A stretch of DNA of 64,000 bases. Source: Polychytrium aggregatum. Its lineage: Eukaryota; Chytridiomycota; Chytridiomycetes; Polychytriales. A program made the translations under genes and the position numbers. Under the pieces are notes generated by a model, which was given only the letters and a program-made list of their open reading frames with translations, had not been told where the DNA came from and did not search any database. Position 1 is the stretch's first letter, and each line of letters opens with the position of its first letter. The DNA is taken from the NCBI RefSeq assembly GCF_025602895.1, contig NW_026516228.1, forward strand, positions 1-64,000, given 5' to 3'. Positions 52,299-64,000 of the stretch are shown here, in pieces.

Positions 52299-55200
52299 GT
52301 GGCTCTGGAGCCCTAGTAGGAGACCAACGCCGTGGATTGCTCAATGCAGTCCACGCGTCTCCAGAGGAAGTTCACCTCGCCCCCTCCCCCGAAGGAGAAA
52401 CAAACCAAGTGTTGTGCGTCGTGCGAGAGGTGCATGGTGGCGCAAGCCGCCTGCCTCTCCACGAACGTGAAGAGAAAACCAAAATTGAAAACCAAAACAA
52501 AAAAGAAAATCAAGAACCCTTGAGGGACAGGACCGCCTGTGCCCTCACCCCTGTCAAGTCGTGTGTGTCGGATGCTTCCGACATGTGTCCGCAAGCCGTG
52601 GACGTCGTGTGCAATGGCGTGCTGACGCCGCAGGCCCCCGCAATGGCCGAACCCTATCCAAAATGTCCGAGTGGCCGTGATGAAGCCAACCAAGACCAAG
52701 TGTCGCCCGTTCCCCCAAGTCAAGTCATGGTGCAGGAGGCTGTGCAGGAGGACCATGAAGAGTCCCTGCTGTACCTCCCTGCCACCGTCCAAGGTCACAC
52801 CGTCCGAATGATGGTGGACTCTGGAGCAAGCTGCAACTTTGTCAGCAGACGCTTGCTCCAGGAGCTCAACATACATGCAACCAAGAAGAAGTCGCCGATG
52901 AGTGTGGCGCTTGCAGACGATCGTGTGCAGCAGTGCACACACCAAGTGGTCCTGCGAGTGGCCCTCCATCCCAAGTACCATCCTGTCCTGTTGTCCCAAG
53001 TGATCGACACCAAGTTCGATGCCATCCTCGGCATGAGCTGGCTTGCTCGTGCCGAGCCGACTCCAGTCGTCGACTGGAAAGGCCGCACTGTCCGTGTTGG
53101 CCCTGACATTGTCCTGCAGGGCATGGCCTCACCCAACATGCCACCTCTCCTCTCAGCCATGCAATTCAAGAGGCTGATCAAGAAGGACACGTCGTTCCTC
53201 TGTGTCGTGCGTGAGGTCGACGACACCGACCAAGCCGGTCCCGGTCCCCCGCCTGTGGTGACCAAGCTGCTCGACGAGTACAAGGACGTATTCCCCGACC
53301 AGTTGCCACAATGCCTGCCACCCCAACGCACCGTCGATCATCGCATCGACATCGAACCAGGCTCGTCGCCTCCGTCAAGACCGACGTACCAACTGTCGCT
53401 GACGGAGATGGACGAACTCAAGCGCCAGTTGGATGACCTCCTCGCCCATGGGTTCATCCGCCCGAGCCAGTCACCGTATGGTGCACCAGTGCTCTTTGTC
53501 AAGAAGAAAGAAGGTGATCTCAGGATGTGCGTCGACTATCGCGCACTAAACAAACAGACCATCAAGAACACCTACCCGTTGCCCAGGATCGACGAGTTGA
53601 TGGATCGTCTGAGTGGAGCAAAGGTCTTTAGCAAGATAGACCTCCGCTCAGGCTACCATCAGATCCGCATCCACGAGGATGATGTCCACAAGACCGCCTT
53701 CAGGACTCGCTACGGACTGTACGAGTTCCTAGTGCTGCCGTTCGGATTGACGAACGCACCTGCCACGTTCATGCAGCTGATGAACGATGTGTTCCGCCAA
53801 GAGCTCGACAACTCTGTCATCGTGTACCTGGATGATATCCTTGTGTACAGCAAGGATGAAGCGACCCATGAAGGTCATGTCGCCCGCGTGCTGGCCAAGC
53901 TACGCGAGCACAAGTTGTATGCCAAACTGTCCAAGTGTGAGTTCTTCAAGAATCAAGTCCCGTTCCTGGGACACGTTGTCTCAGGAAGAGGAATCGAAGT
54001 CGACCCCGCCAAGGTCAAGTCTGTGGTCGAGTGGCCGCCGCTCGCATGCGTCTCTGACGTGCAGTCGTTTCTCGGTCTCGTCAACTACTACCGCCGATTC
54101 ATCCCCGATCTGGCGCGCACTGCCGGTCCACTCACAGACCTACTCCGCAAAGAGTGCCCCTTCGTGTGGGACCACCCACAACGCCAAGCGTTCGAGACCC
54201 TCAAGCACGCCTTGACGAACGCTCCTGTCCTCGCTGTGTTCGACCCGAACACGGATGTCTCCGTGCACACCGACGCCTCCGACTTTGCGGTGGGAGCTGT
54301 TTTGATGCAGGAGGGAAGGCCCGTTGCCTTCGAGTCGCGCAAACTGTCCCAACACGAGATCAACTATCCCGTGCACGAGAAGGAGCAGCTTGCGATCATC
54401 TACGCGCTGCAGAAGTTCCGAGTGTACCTCCACGGTACCGCCAAGCCCTTCAAGATTGTGACGGACCACCAGTCACTGCGTTACCTCGACACCAAGAAGA
54501 ACCTGAGCCGACGCCAAGCGCGATGGATGGAGTTCCTCGCCGAGTACAACTACGAGGTTGTATACCAGAAAGGCAAACTCAATGTGGTGCCTGACGCACT
54601 GTCCCGACGCCCCGACTACCAATTGGCGTCACTGTACGAGTCGACTGTCAGTGTCGACAACACGATGCTGGATGTTGTCCGAGACAACATCGCCAACGAC
54701 AAACAGTTCGGAGAACTGTTCCGAAAGGTGTCTAAGCTCCCCAAGGACGACGAATCATCCGAGTACACAGTGCGTGATGGCCTGCTCCTCCTGAAGAAGG
54801 ACAGCCGTGTCTGTGTGCCGGACATTCCGTCGTTGAAGACCAAGTTGCTCCAAGAGGTCCACGACTCGCCCCTCGCTGGACACTTTGGAGTCGAGAAGAC
54901 ATACGACCGACTGGCCAAAGTCGCATACTGGCCTGGAATGAAGCGCACCGTCGAGAAGTACATCGAGTCCTGCCATACCTGCAAGATGGTCAAGTCACGC
55001 ACGACCCGAGAGCAAGGATTGCTGCAACCCCTGCCTGTTCCCGACCGCCCCTGGACCAGCATGTCCATGGATCTCATCACGCATCTACCGACGACCAAGT
55101 TGGACCACGATGCAATCGCTGTCTTTGTCGACAGGTTCAGCAAGATGGCACACTTTGTGCCGTGCCAGACGACATGCTCCGCGCCTGACCTTGCACTGCT

Positions 55201-56194
55201 GTTCTTCAAGCATGTGTTCAAGCACCACGGCCTCCCAAAGTCCATCGTCAGTGATCGAGACCCCCGATTCACCTCCTTGTTTTGGACAAGTCTGTTCGAC
55301 CATCTCGGCACCAAGCTGAACATGTCAACCTCGCACCACCAACAAACGGATGGACAGTCCGAGCGGACGATCCGCACCCTCGAGCAATACCTGAGGACAT
55401 ACGCCTCGACCAGCCAAGACGACTGGGACATACAGCTGAGTCATGCAGAGTTTGCATACAACACCGCCAAGTCGAGCACAACTGGCTTGAGCCCCTTTGA
55501 GGCGCTCTACGGATTCCAGCCTGATGTTCCCACCTCCTTGACACTGACCGAGTCCACGGCTGGATTGCCTCCCAAACCAAGTGCCTTTGTCAAAGATCAT
55601 CAAGTCCGACACAAGATGATCGCCGACGCGCTCACGGATGCGCAACAAGTGATGGCGAAGTACTACGACCGCCGACACCAGGATGTCTCCTTTGAAGTTG
55701 GAGACCTTGTCTACCTGGACGCCGACAACATCAAGGTCCCCGAAGCCCAGTCAAAGAAGTTGTTGCCCAAGTACCGAGGACCGTTCAAGATAGCGGCCCG
55801 ACCCAGTCCCCTCAACTACCTGTTGGACTTGCCACCTGGAAGCAAGCTCCATCCTGTCTTCCATGTGTCCAAGCTGCGTCGCCACACGACCCGCAGTCCA
55901 GCACAGTTCCCCGACGCCGACGAAGGTGTCCCGGACGACGCACCACTGGAAGACGACCTCGGACAATACTATACTCAAGAATATGAAGTCGAAAGGATCG
56001 TGAGGCACAAGAAAGTGGCTGATGGGTCACTTCGGTTTTATGTCAAGTGGGTTGGTTACCCACACTCGGGCAACACATGGCAAACACTGGAGGACTTGTC
56101 CCATGCACCCGAGGAGCTGAGTAAATACGGTAAACACCTCGAGGAGCCCCAAATAAAGAGCACACGCAGGGCTCCTCGCAGGAAGCCTTCTTAA
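52277..56194 (+). CDS. pol: Family B Pol, B3
   Basis: Full-length protease, RT, RNase H, integrase and chromodomain, collinear with B1 (offset 45324) with no indel and open to TAA at 56192-56194. A private change is VLLSQV in the protease region (near 52995), where other copies have VLLFQV. Catalytic motifs DSGA, YLDD and the integrase DDE are retained. Start is by -1 frameshift. It is a third apparently intact family B copy in this window. Confidence 0.95.
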   Translation, partial: GKRPTLLGGSGALVGDQRRGLLNAVHASPEEVHLAPSPEGETNQVLCVVREVHGGASRLPLHEREEKTKIENQNKKENQEPLRDRTACALTPVKSCVSDASDMCPQAVDVVCNGVLTPQAPAMAEPYPKCPSGRDEANQDQVSPVPPSQVMVQEAVQEDHEESLLYLPATVQGHTVRMMVDSGASCNFVSRRLLQELNIHATKKKSPMSVALADDRVQQCTHQVVLRVALHPKYHPVLLSQVIDTKFDAILGMSWLARAEPTPVVDWKGRTVRVGPDIVLQGMASPNMPPLLSAMQFKRLIKKDTSFLCVVREVDDTDQAGPGPPPVVTKLLDEYKDVFPDQLPQCLPPQRTVDHRIDIEPGSSPPSRPTYQLSLTEMDELKRQLDDLLAHGFIRPSQSPYGAPVLFVKKKEGDLRMCVDYRALNKQTIKNTYPLPRIDELMDRLSGAKVFSKIDLRSGYHQIRIHEDDVHKTAFRTRYGLYEFLVLPFGLTNAPATFMQLMNDVFRQELDNSVIVYLDDILVYSKDEATHEGHVARVLAKLREHKLYAKLSKCEFFKNQVPFLGHVVSGRGIEVDPAKVKSVVEWPPLACVSDVQSFLGLVNYYRRFIPDLARTAGPLTDLLRKECPFVWDHPQRQAFETLKHALTNAPVLAVFDPNTDVSVHTDASDFAVGAVLMQEGRPVAFESRKLSQHEINYPVHEKEQLAIIYALQKFRVYLHGTAKPFKIVTDHQSLRYLDTKKNLSRRQARWMEFLAEYNYEVVYQKGKLNVVPDALSRRPDYQLASLYESTVSVDNTMLDVVRDNIANDKQFGELFRKVSKLPKDDESSEYTVRDGLLLLKKDSRVCVPDIPSLKTKLLQEVHDSPLAGHFGVEKTYDRLAKVAYWPGMKRTVEKYIESCHTCKMVKSRTTREQGLLQPLPVPDRPWTSMSMDLITHLPTTKLDHDAIAVFVDRFSKMAHFVPCQTTCSAPDLALLFFKHVFKHHGLPKSIVSDRDPRFTSLFWTSLFDHLGTKLNMSTSHHQQTDGQSERTIRTLEQYLRTYASTSQDDWDIQLSHAEFAYNTAKSSTTGLSPFEALYGFQPDVPTSLTLTESTAGLPPKPSAFVKDHQVRHKMIADALTDAQQVMAKYYDRRHQDVSFEVGDLVYLDADNIKVPEAQSKKLLPKYRGPFKIAARPSPLNYLLDLPPGSKLHPVFHVSKLRRHTTRSPAQFPDADEGVPDDAPLEDDLGQYYTQEYEVERIVRHKKVADGSLRFYVKWVGYPHSGNTWQTLEDLSHAPEELSKYGKHLEEPQIKSTRRAPRRKPS

Positions 56195-56203
56195 GTGTGG
56201 GAG

Positions 56204-56512
56204 TGTAGGAGATGGTATCTCCGACGCTGTGCTGCGCGTACTGCGCGTACTGCGCGGCGCAGTGGGTCGTGACCTGTGCTGCGCTTTGCGTTTTCACGCA
56301 CCGCAGGCAGGCCACCGCAGGGTATACCTGCGGGTTGCCCCCGTTCCCCCCGTTTGTCTGGAGTTCGGTTTTATCGTGAATAAACGTAAGTGCTCCCCGA
56401 GCTCACCCGTCCGCTAGAGTAGCCTAGCACCGCCCTGTTCTGCCCCGTCCTGTCTTGTCTTGTACCCCCTCCCTCCCCGTCTTGCCCCAACGTCCCAGTA
56501 GTGGACGTTACA
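56204..56512 (+). repeat. Family B LTR (B3 3' LTR), 309 bp
   Basis: Preceded by the family B polypurine tract and followed by the duplicated ATCAG. Confidence 0.95.
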
Positions 56513-59500
56513 ATCAGCCTCCGATGTGGATCGTACACGAGGCTCATCAATTGTGTTGTCGCCGACATTAAAGATGACCTCATCCTGGGCAATCCATTCG
56601 ATGAGGAGGTCCGCGTCCTGGATCAGAGGACCCAGGAGGGTCGGACAAGGATCACTTTCGTGGATCGGCGTAACACCCGACATGTTTGGACCAGCCTGCC
56701 AGCCGTGAAGGATCAACGAGTTAGGGCGATCCACATCGAAGCGGTATCCTTCAAGCAGCTCCAGAGAGAACTCAAAGAAGATGAAGTGCAGGTTGGAGTC
56801 GTCTTGGTAAGCCAATCCGAGGTCACCCAGATTAACAGAAACCCGAACGATAAGTCGCTGGCGGAACAGAAGGAGGAATACCTGGCCAAGCTTCCGCCAG
56901 CCATCCGATCTGTCCTGGAGAGATACATGGACGTATTCGAGGACCCCAAAGGTCTGCCCCCGCCTCGGCCGGAAGATCAGCACATCGAGCTGATCGATTC
57001 GAGGAAGCCTCCACCGTACAGACCCATCTTCCACTTGAGTCCCGAGGAGTTGACGGTGCTGAAGGCCAAGCTGGACGAGTTGCTCGAGAAGGGGCATATC
57101 CGCCCCTCGACTTCCAACTACGGTGCTCCGGTACTCTTTGTCAAAAAGGCTGACGGCACATTACGTATGTGTGTGGACTACAGGGCATTGAACGCCAACA
57201 CGGTCAAGAACCGCACTCCGCTTCCGTTCATTGCGGAGATGCGGGACCGCTTGGCAAACAAAAGATTCTTCAGCGGACTCGATGTTCGCGACGGGTTCAA
57301 CACGGTCCGCATGGATGAAGGCAGCATTGCGAAGACGGCCTTTCGGACAAGATATGGAACATTTGAATACCTAGTAATGCCGATGGGGCTTACCAACTCC
57401 CCGGCCTGCTTCATGACGATGATGAACCGCATATTTCACGAGTTCTACGACAAGTTTATGGTCGCCTATGTCGACGATGTCCTTGTCTACTCGGACACTT
57501 TAGAAGAGCATGCAGCCCACCTGGAGCGAGTTCTCAAGAAGTTTAAGGAGAACGGCCTCTATGCCAAGTTGATGAAGTGCAGCTTCGCTCAGGAATCGGT
57601 CCCGTTCTGTGGACATGAGGTGTCCAGACATGGGCTGAGTATCACGAAGGACAAGGCCAACGCTGTCCTGGACTTTGGCCAGCTGTCCTCGATCACGGAT
57701 GTGCAAGCCTTCCTGGGACTCACCAACTGGGTGAAGGACTTCATCCCCGGATACGCCGAGATATGTCTGCCATTGACAGGGCTACTTCCGAAGAACACCG
57801 GATGGATATGGACCGAACAGGAACAGACCGCGGTAAGGGTGCTTCAGCACCACATATCGTCATACCCGGTCCTGAGATTCTACGACACCCAACTGCCGGT
57901 CGAGGTCCACTCTGACGCCTCCCGCTATGCGGGGGGTGGGGTGATCTTGCAACGATTCGACGATGGGCTTCACCCCATCCTGTATTGGTCCAGGAAGTGG
58001 ACGAACACTGAACGCAACTACTCGACGTACGAGCATGAACTGCTGGCATTGCATGATTTAGTCAAACATGGTCGGCCATATCTGATGGGTTGCCAGTTCC
58101 ATGTGGTTACGGACCATAAGGCACTCATCTGGCTCAACACCCAAGCCAATATCAATCGACGCCAGGCCCGGTGGATCCTGGATTTTCAAGATTATGACTT
58201 CACTATTGAACATGTCCCCGGATCTCGAAACACAATCGCAGATGTACTCAGTCGAGCGCCATGCCACAGGCCCCTCTGCTCCAAGTGTAGGGGGAAGATT
58301 GACTCGGACACAGCTGCAGTCGATGTGAGGCCGGTCACGACCAGTCTCTCTGCCTCTTCCCTCCGTGACGAAGTAGGAGACGCTCTGGGGAACGATGAAT
58401 TGGCAATGACACTGCAGAAGTATCTCGATGGTCAGGATGTAGATGGCCGCTCCAAGGACGCACCACTGGAGCGTCTTACAAGAGTGGATGGCCTGATCTT
58501 TTACGACCACGATCGACTCTACGTCCCGAAGGTGGAGTCGATACGAACACGGATCCTTCAAGAGCACCACGACGTCATCACTGTGGGCCATGTTGGACAG
58601 CTACGGACGCTCGAAAAGATTTCGCGCCAGTTCTGGTGGCCCACGTTGCGAGCGGATGTGACCCGCTATGTTGCAGCATGCGAGGTGTGCCAGAAGTCCA
58701 AACCCCGCAACCACCTCCTCGACGGCCTGCTGCATCCGTTGCCCATCCCTGAGGAACGATTCAGCTCGGTGTCCATGGACTTTGCCTTTATGCCACTGTC
58801 GAAGAAAGGCAACGACAAGTGTCTGATCCTGGTGGATCGACTCACCAAGCTGGCACGGTTCGTTCCGTGCACAACCAAGTCCACGGCCGAGGACGTGGCA
58901 TTGTTGTTTATTCAATACTGGGTCGTCTCCTTCGGACTCCCGACGGAGCTAATCTCGGACCGAGACTCCCTTTTCACATCGAACTTTTGGATAAAAGTCC
59001 TGACCACGCTTAAGATTTCCCAGAAGCTTACGACGGCCCGGCACCAACAGGCCAATGGCCAAGCCGAAGCAACGGTCAAGGACCTCAAGCAAAGACTGGT
59101 CCCATTCGCCAACTACAAGGGCGATAATTGGGACGAGGTGGTGCACCTGCTGGAGTTTGGACACAACGACTCGGTGCACACCTCCACCGGATTCTCCCCA
59201 TTCTATTTGGCATTCGGGGTACACCCAAGGACGATGCCCGGCAACGAGCATGCCACCGATGATCGAGTGGCAACCTGGAGTCTCCTGGAGGACCTCGAAG
59301 CCATACGAAGGATTGCAACACAACAACTCCAGGAGGCTCAGGATCATCAAACCCGGAGCGGGAACGAGAGAAGACAGGCGGGGGAGGAGCTCAAGGTTGG
59401 AGACATGGTCCTCCTTGAGCGCGAAGGTATCAACTGGGAGGCCCACAAGTTCAGGCCAGACCAAATCATCCCGCGTCGGCTGGGTCCGTTCAAGATTACG

Positions 59501-59842
59501 GAGATCGAAGGACTCAACCACACCCTGGAGCTACCCCCTACACTAAGCCACATACACCCGACATTCCACCGCAAACTCCTGCGGAAGTTTATTGAGACGC
59601 CGGACGACTTCGCTTCAAGAGCGACTTACACAAGACCACCTGCAATCTCGGACGTCGAACCAATATTCAAGGTGGAGAAGTTGGTCAACGACAGAAAATA
59701 CCGCAGGAAGCAACAGTACCTGGTACTGTGGGAAGGATATCCCCTTGAAGATGCCACTTGGGAATACGAAGACAACATCGCGGATGATGTGATAGGAGAT
59801 TACTGGAGAGAGAAGGATGTGGGTGTAGGGAGTAGTATGTAG
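56513..59842 (+). pseudogene. gag-pol: Family C Gag-Pol, C2, C-terminal part
   Basis: It resumes at the duplicated ATCAG and matches C1 from 44645 on (offset 11868). It holds the end of the protease, RT with YVDD (57467-57478), RNase H, integrase with the DDE triad, GPF module and chromodomain, and is open to TAG at 59840-59842. It has no start or promoter of its own. Confidence 0.93.
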
Positions 59843-59872
59843 TTAGAAATTTGATTTCAAATTTAGGGGGGG

Positions 59873-60173
59873 TGTGACACGATTGAGGATAATCGAGGTA
59901 TAGCCGTGAGCGAGAGCTTTCTTACGATACCGATTTCATCCAGAACGGATGAGAACTGACTGCTGTAGCACCGTGGGAAAGATAGTAGTGTATCGAGGGA
60001 GTAGTCCTGGGTTACTGTGTGTGTGTGTGTAGCTGGGGAACGGATAAGGAAATGGTGCGCGCTCCTGTATGACTCTGGGCGCGTCAACGCGTCAGGCTGC
60101 TGGACATATAAGGCCGCCCCCTCGCCCTGCTCTGCTGGAGATCATCTGGAAAAATATAGTGGCCTTGGCTACA
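59873..60173 (+). repeat. Family C LTR (right), 301 bp
   Basis: Preceded by the AAATTTAGGGGGGG polypurine tract and followed by GTCCA, the right-hand duplication of the array. Confidence 0.95.
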
Positions 60174-60479
60174 GTCCAGTACCATGGCCGCCAGTTCTAC
60201 CCGCAGCTGGCAGGCGGCCATCGGTCTCATCACGTCCCAGCCCGTCCGCCTCGCCCGGCCCCGCCCGCAAGACCCATGCCTGAGCCCATGGACGTTGACG
60301 TCAACGCCATGGAGGCTCGTGGCCCTCCCCGCTCCCGGTTCCAGCAAGCTGCCACTGTCTCCCCCAAGGACAGACAGAAGCAGGAGGACCTCCGCCATGG
60401 TTCCTGCTTCTTCTGTCACCGACCGGGACACCAGGCCAAGGAGTGCCCCATGAAGTCGGGAAACGGCCGACCCTACTAG
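60174..60479 (+). pseudogene. gag: BR Gag, C-terminal part
   Basis: It continues the gag begun at 36109 after the C array: basic linker and CX2CX4HX4C knuckle to TAG at 60477-60479. The frameshift signal GGGAAAC is at 60458-60464, with the 9-bp stem ending at 60501. Confidence 0.92.
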
Positions 60480-63400
60480 GTGGCTCTGGAGCCCTAGTAG
60501 GAGACCAACGCCGTGGATTGCTCAATGCAGTCCACGCGTCTCCAGAGGAAGTTCACCTCGCCCCCTCCCCCGAAGGAGAAACAAACCAAGTGTTGTGCGT
60601 CGTGCGAGAGGTGCATGGTGGCGCAAGCCGCCTGCCTCTCCACGAACGTGAAGAGAAAACCAAAATTGAAAACCAAAACAAAAAAGAAAATCAAGAACCC
60701 TTGAGGGACAGGACCGCCTGTGCCCTCACCCCTGTCAAGTCGTGTGTGTCGGATGCTTCCGACATGTGTCCGCAAGCCGTGGACGTCGTGTGCAATGGCG
60801 TGCTGACGCCGCAGGCCCCCGCAATGGCCGAACCCTATCCAAAATGTCCGAGTGGCCGTGATGAAGCCAACCAAGACCAAGTGTCGCCCGTTCCCCCAAG
60901 TCAAGTCATGGTGCAGGAGGCTGTGCAGGAGGACTATGAAGAGTCCCTGCTGTACCTCCCTGCCACCGTCCAAGGTCACACCGTCCGAATGATGGTGGAC
61001 TCTGGAGCAAGCTGCAACTTTGTCAGCAGACGCTTGCTCCAGGAGCTCAACATACATGCAACCAAGAAGAAGTCGCCGATGAGTGTGGCGCTTGCAGACG
61101 ATCGTGTGCAGCAGTGCACACACCAAGTGGTCCTGCGAGTGGCCCTCCATCCCAAGTACCATCCTGTCCTGTTGTTCCAAGTGACCGACACCAAGTTCGA
61201 TGCCATCCTCGGCATGAGCTGGCTTGCTCGTGCCGAGCCGACTCCAGTCGTCGACTGGAAAGGCCGCACTGTCCGTGTTGGCCCTGACATTGTCCTGCAG
61301 GGCATGGCCTCACCCAACATGCCACCTCTCCTCTCAGCCATGCAATTCAAGAGGCTGATCAAGAAGGACACGTCGTTCCTCTGTGTCGTGCGTGAGGTCG
61401 ACGACACCGACCAAGCCGGTCCCGGTCCCCCGCCTGTGGTGACCAAGCTGCTCGACGAGTACAAGGACGTATTCCCCGACCAGTTGCCACAATGCCTGCC
61501 ACCCCAACGCACCGTCGATCATCGCATCGACATCGAACCAGGCTCGTCGCCTCCGTCAAGACCGACGTACCAATTGTCGCTGACGGAGATGGACGAACTC
61601 AAGCGCCAGTTGGATGACCTCCTCGCCCATGGGTTCATCCGCCCGAGCCAGTCACCCTATGGTGCACCAGTGCTCTTTGTCAAGAAGAAAGAAGGTGATC
61701 TCAGGATGTGCGTCGACTATCGCGCACTAAACAAACAGACCATCAAGAACACCTACCCGTTGCCAAGGATCGACGAGTTGATGGATCGTCTGAGTGGAGC
61801 AAAGGTCTTTAGCAAGATTGACCTCCGCTCAGGCTACCATCAGATCCGCATCCACGAGGATGATGTCCACAAGACCGCCTTCAGGACTCGCTACGGACTG
61901 TACGAGTTCCTAGTGCTGCCGTTCGGATTGACGAACGCACCTGCCACGTTCATGCAGCTGATGAACGATGTGTTCCGCCAAGAGCTCGACAACTCTGTCA
62001 TCGTGTACCTGGATGATATCCTTGTGTACAGCAAGGATGAAGCGACCCATGAAGGTCATGTCGCCCGCGTGCTGGCCAAGCTACGCGAGCACAAGTTGTA
62101 TGCCAAACTGTCCAAGTGTGAGTTCTTCAAGAATCAAGTCCCGTTCCTGGGACACGTTGTCTCAGGAAGAGGAATCGAAGTCGACCCCGCCAAGGTCAAG
62201 TCTGTGGTCGAGTGGCCGCCGCTCGCATGCGTCTCTGACGTGCAGTCGTTTCTCGGTCTCGTCAACTACTACCGCCGATTCATCCCCGATCTGGCGCGCA
62301 CTGCCGGTCCACTCACAGACCTACTCCGCAAAGAGTGCCCCTTCGTGTGGGACCACCCACAACGCCAAGCGTTCGAGACCCTCAAGCACGCCTTGACGAA
62401 CGCTCCTGTCCTCGCTGTGTTCGACCCGAACACGGATGTCTCCGTGCACACCGACGCCTCCGACTTTGCGGTGGGAGCTGTTTTGATGCAGGAGGGAAGG
62501 CCCGTTGCCTTCGAGTCGCGCAAACTGTCCCAACACGAGATCAACTATCCCGTGCACGAGAAGGAGCAGCTTGCGATCATCTACGCGCTGCAGAAGTTCC
62601 GAGTGTACCTCCACGGTACCGCCAAGCCCTTCAAGATTGTGACGGACCACCAGTCACTGCGTTACCTCGACACCAAGAAGAACCTGAGCCGACGCCAAGC
62701 GCGATGGATGGAGTTCCTCGCCGAGTACAACTACGAGGTTGTATACCAGAAAGGCAAACTCAATGTGGTGCCTGACGCACTGTCCCGACGCCCCGACTAC
62801 CAATTGGCGTCACTGTACGAGTCGACTGTCAGTGTCGACAACACGATGCTGGATGTTGTCCGAGACAACATCGCCAACGACAAACAGTTCGGAGAACTGT
62901 TCCGAAAGGTGTCTAAGCTCCCCAAGGACGACGAATCGTCCGAGTACACAGTGCGTGATGGCCTGCTCCTCCTGAAGAAGGACAGCCGTGTCTGTGTGCC
63001 GGACATTCCGTCGCTGAAGACCAAGTTGCTCCAAGAGGTCCACGACTCGCCCCTCGCTGGACACTTTGGAGTCGAGAAGACATACGACCGACTGGCCAAA
63101 GTCGCATACTGGCCTGGAATGAAGCGCACCGTCGAGAAGTACATCGAGTCCTGCCATACCTGCAAGATGGTCAAAGTCGAGCACAACTGGTTTGAGCCCC
63201 TTTGAGGCGCTCTACGGATTCCAGCCTGATGTTCCCACCTCCTTGACACTGACCGAGTCCACGGCTGGATTGCCTCCCAAACCAAGTGCCTTTGTCAAAG
63301 ATCATCAAGTCCGACACAAGATGATCGCCGACGCGCTCACGGATGCGCAACAAGTGATGGCGAAGTACTACGACCGCCGACACCAGGATGTCTCCTTTGA

Positions 63401-63899
63401 AGTTGGAGACCTTGTCTACCTGGACGCCGACAACATCAAGGTCCCCGAAGCCCAGTCAAAGAAGTTGTTGCCCAAGTACCGAGGACCGTTCAAGATAGCG
63501 GCCCGACCCAGTCCCCTCAACTACCTGTTGGACTTGCCACCTGGAAGCAAGCTCCATCCTGTCTTCCATGTGTCCAAGCTGCGTCGCCACACGACCCGCA
63601 GTCCAGCACAGTTCCCCGACGCCGACGAAGGTGTCCCGGACGACGCACCACTGGAAGACGACCTCGGACAATACTATACTCAAGAATATGAAGTCGAAAG
63701 GATCGTGAGGCACAAGAAAGTGGCTGATGGGTCACTTCGGTTTTATGTCAAGTGGGTTGGTTACCCACACTCGGGCAACACATGGCAAACACTGGAGGAC
63801 TTGTCCCATGCACCCGAGGAGCTGAGTAAATACGGTAAACACCTCGAGGAGCCCCAAATAAAGAGCACACGCAGGGCTCCTCGCAGGAAGCCTTCTTAA
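60458..63899 (+). pseudogene. pol: BR Pol, integrase core deleted and frame broken
   Basis: Protease, RT (YLDD) and RNase H are intact. The integrase zinc finger ends CHTCKMVK, and near 63174 the sequence jumps over 476 bp (the equivalent of 9670-10145 in B1), removing the whole DDE catalytic region. The frame shifts and stops at 63205. The GPF module and chromodomain remain open from 63192 to 63899. The junction is the same as in BL near 12664. EDYEES and VTDTK are also shared with BL. The element could still make a protein with RT but needs integrase from another copy. Confidence 0.94.
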
Positions 63900-63908
63900 G
63901 TGTGGGAG

Positions 63909-64000
63909 TGTAGGAGATGGTATCTCCGACGCTGTGCTGCGCGTACTGCGCGTACTGCGCGGCGCAGTGGGTCGTGACCTGTGCTGCGCTTTGCGTTTTC
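63909..64000 (+). repeat. Family B LTR (BR 3' LTR), cut by window end
   Basis: It starts TGTAGGAG after the family B polypurine tract; the first 92 bp are present. Confidence 0.93.

Larger units (their letters stand above)
51046..56512 (+). mobile_element. Complete family B chromovirus B3
   Basis: Two 309-bp LTRs, intact gag and pol, TSD ATCAG at 51041-51045 and 56513-56517. It lies in the protease region of C2. Confidence 0.96.
36630..60173 (+). mobile_element. Tandem family C array LTR-C1-LTR-C2-LTR
   Basis: Three 301-bp LTRs at 36630, 48005 and 59873 enclose two complete C interiors in the same direction, sharing the middle LTR. A single TSD, GTCCA, flanks the whole array. C1 contains B2 and C2 contains B3. 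The gag-pol frames of C1 and C2 keep a constant offset (6396, then 11868 after B3), so they differ in length only in the leader minisatellite. Confidence 0.93.
35677..64000 (+). mobile_element. Old family B element BR, interrupted by the C array, end outside window
   Basis: 5' LTR at 35677, gag split by the C array (TSD GTCCA at 36625-36629 and 60174-60178), pol with the 476-bp integrase deletion, and 3' LTR from 63909 cut by the window end. It shares LTR and coding variants with BL and faces the opposite way, so BL and BR form a large inverted pair around the D segment 33784-35676. Confidence 0.92.

Noticed and set aside
1-64000. Host genes, tRNA, rRNA, or an envelope gene that would mark a retrovirus
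   Set aside because: No sequence remains outside the retroelements, and pol is followed directly by polypurine tract and LTR in every complete copy, leaving no room for env.

Overview
The window is made entirely of nested Ty3/gypsy-type LTR retrotransposons. No host gene, rRNA or tRNA could be recognised. The pol proteins carry protease, reverse transcriptase, RNase H and integrase, and families A, B and C end in a chromodomain, so these are chromoviruses. The strong preference for C-ending codons, the chromovirus type and the -1 gag/pol frameshifts suggest a GC-rich fungus, probably a basidiomycete; this is inference. Four families are named here for convenience. A has a 466-bp LTR (TGTCA..TGACA), B a 309-310-bp LTR (TGTA..TACA) and C a 301-bp LTR (TGTGACAC..CTACA). 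D is seen only as internal coding pieces. A, B and C share a 12-nt primer-binding site, TGGTAGCATCGG. All comparisons between copies were made by eye.

Layout from left to right: A1 (1-4711, 5' end outside the window) sits in family D (minus-strand RT/RNase H/integrase pieces at 4712-5720 and 11190-11621). The D pieces are split by the complete, young element B1 (5721-11189, TSD GAAGG). Next is an old minus-strand B element, BL (11622-33783). It is interrupted by complete A2 (13350-19068, TSD CTCCT) and by a rearranged A-in-A structure, A3/A4 (19750-31190, TSD ATCTT). D resumes on the opposite strand at 33784-35676 (Gag zinc knuckle to RT). A second old B element, BR, runs from 35677 past the window end. 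BR is interrupted by a tandem C array, LTR-C1-LTR-C2-LTR (36630-60173, TSD GTCCA). C1 is split at its primer-binding site by B2 (36932-42398, TSD TACAT), and C2 is split in gag-pol by B3 (51046-56512, TSD ATCAG).

Inferred order of events: D is oldest. Two opposite-facing copies of an integrase-deleted B variant (BL, BR) entered D, and recombination between them inverted the D segment between them. A1 then entered D, A2 and A3 entered BL, and the C array entered BR. A4 entered A3 in reverse, and this pair also recombined to give a second inversion. B1, B2 and B3 are the youngest and appear intact.

How the genes work together: Gag forms the particle and binds RNA. Pol matures the proteins, copies the RNA from an initiator-type tRNA primer and integrates the cDNA; the chromodomain probably directs integration to heterochromatin. 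Families A, B and D each have the same slippery heptamer, GGGAAAC, followed by a family-specific hairpin at the gag/pol overlap. Family C instead has one continuous Gag-Pol frame behind a leader filled with a 51-71-bp minisatellite. The most notable signals are the recurrent frameshift cassette, the two inversion scars provable from target-site duplications, the shared deletion implying trans-mobilisation of BL/BR, the C tandem array, and the family A Gag start codon that spans the LTR/primer-binding-site junction.
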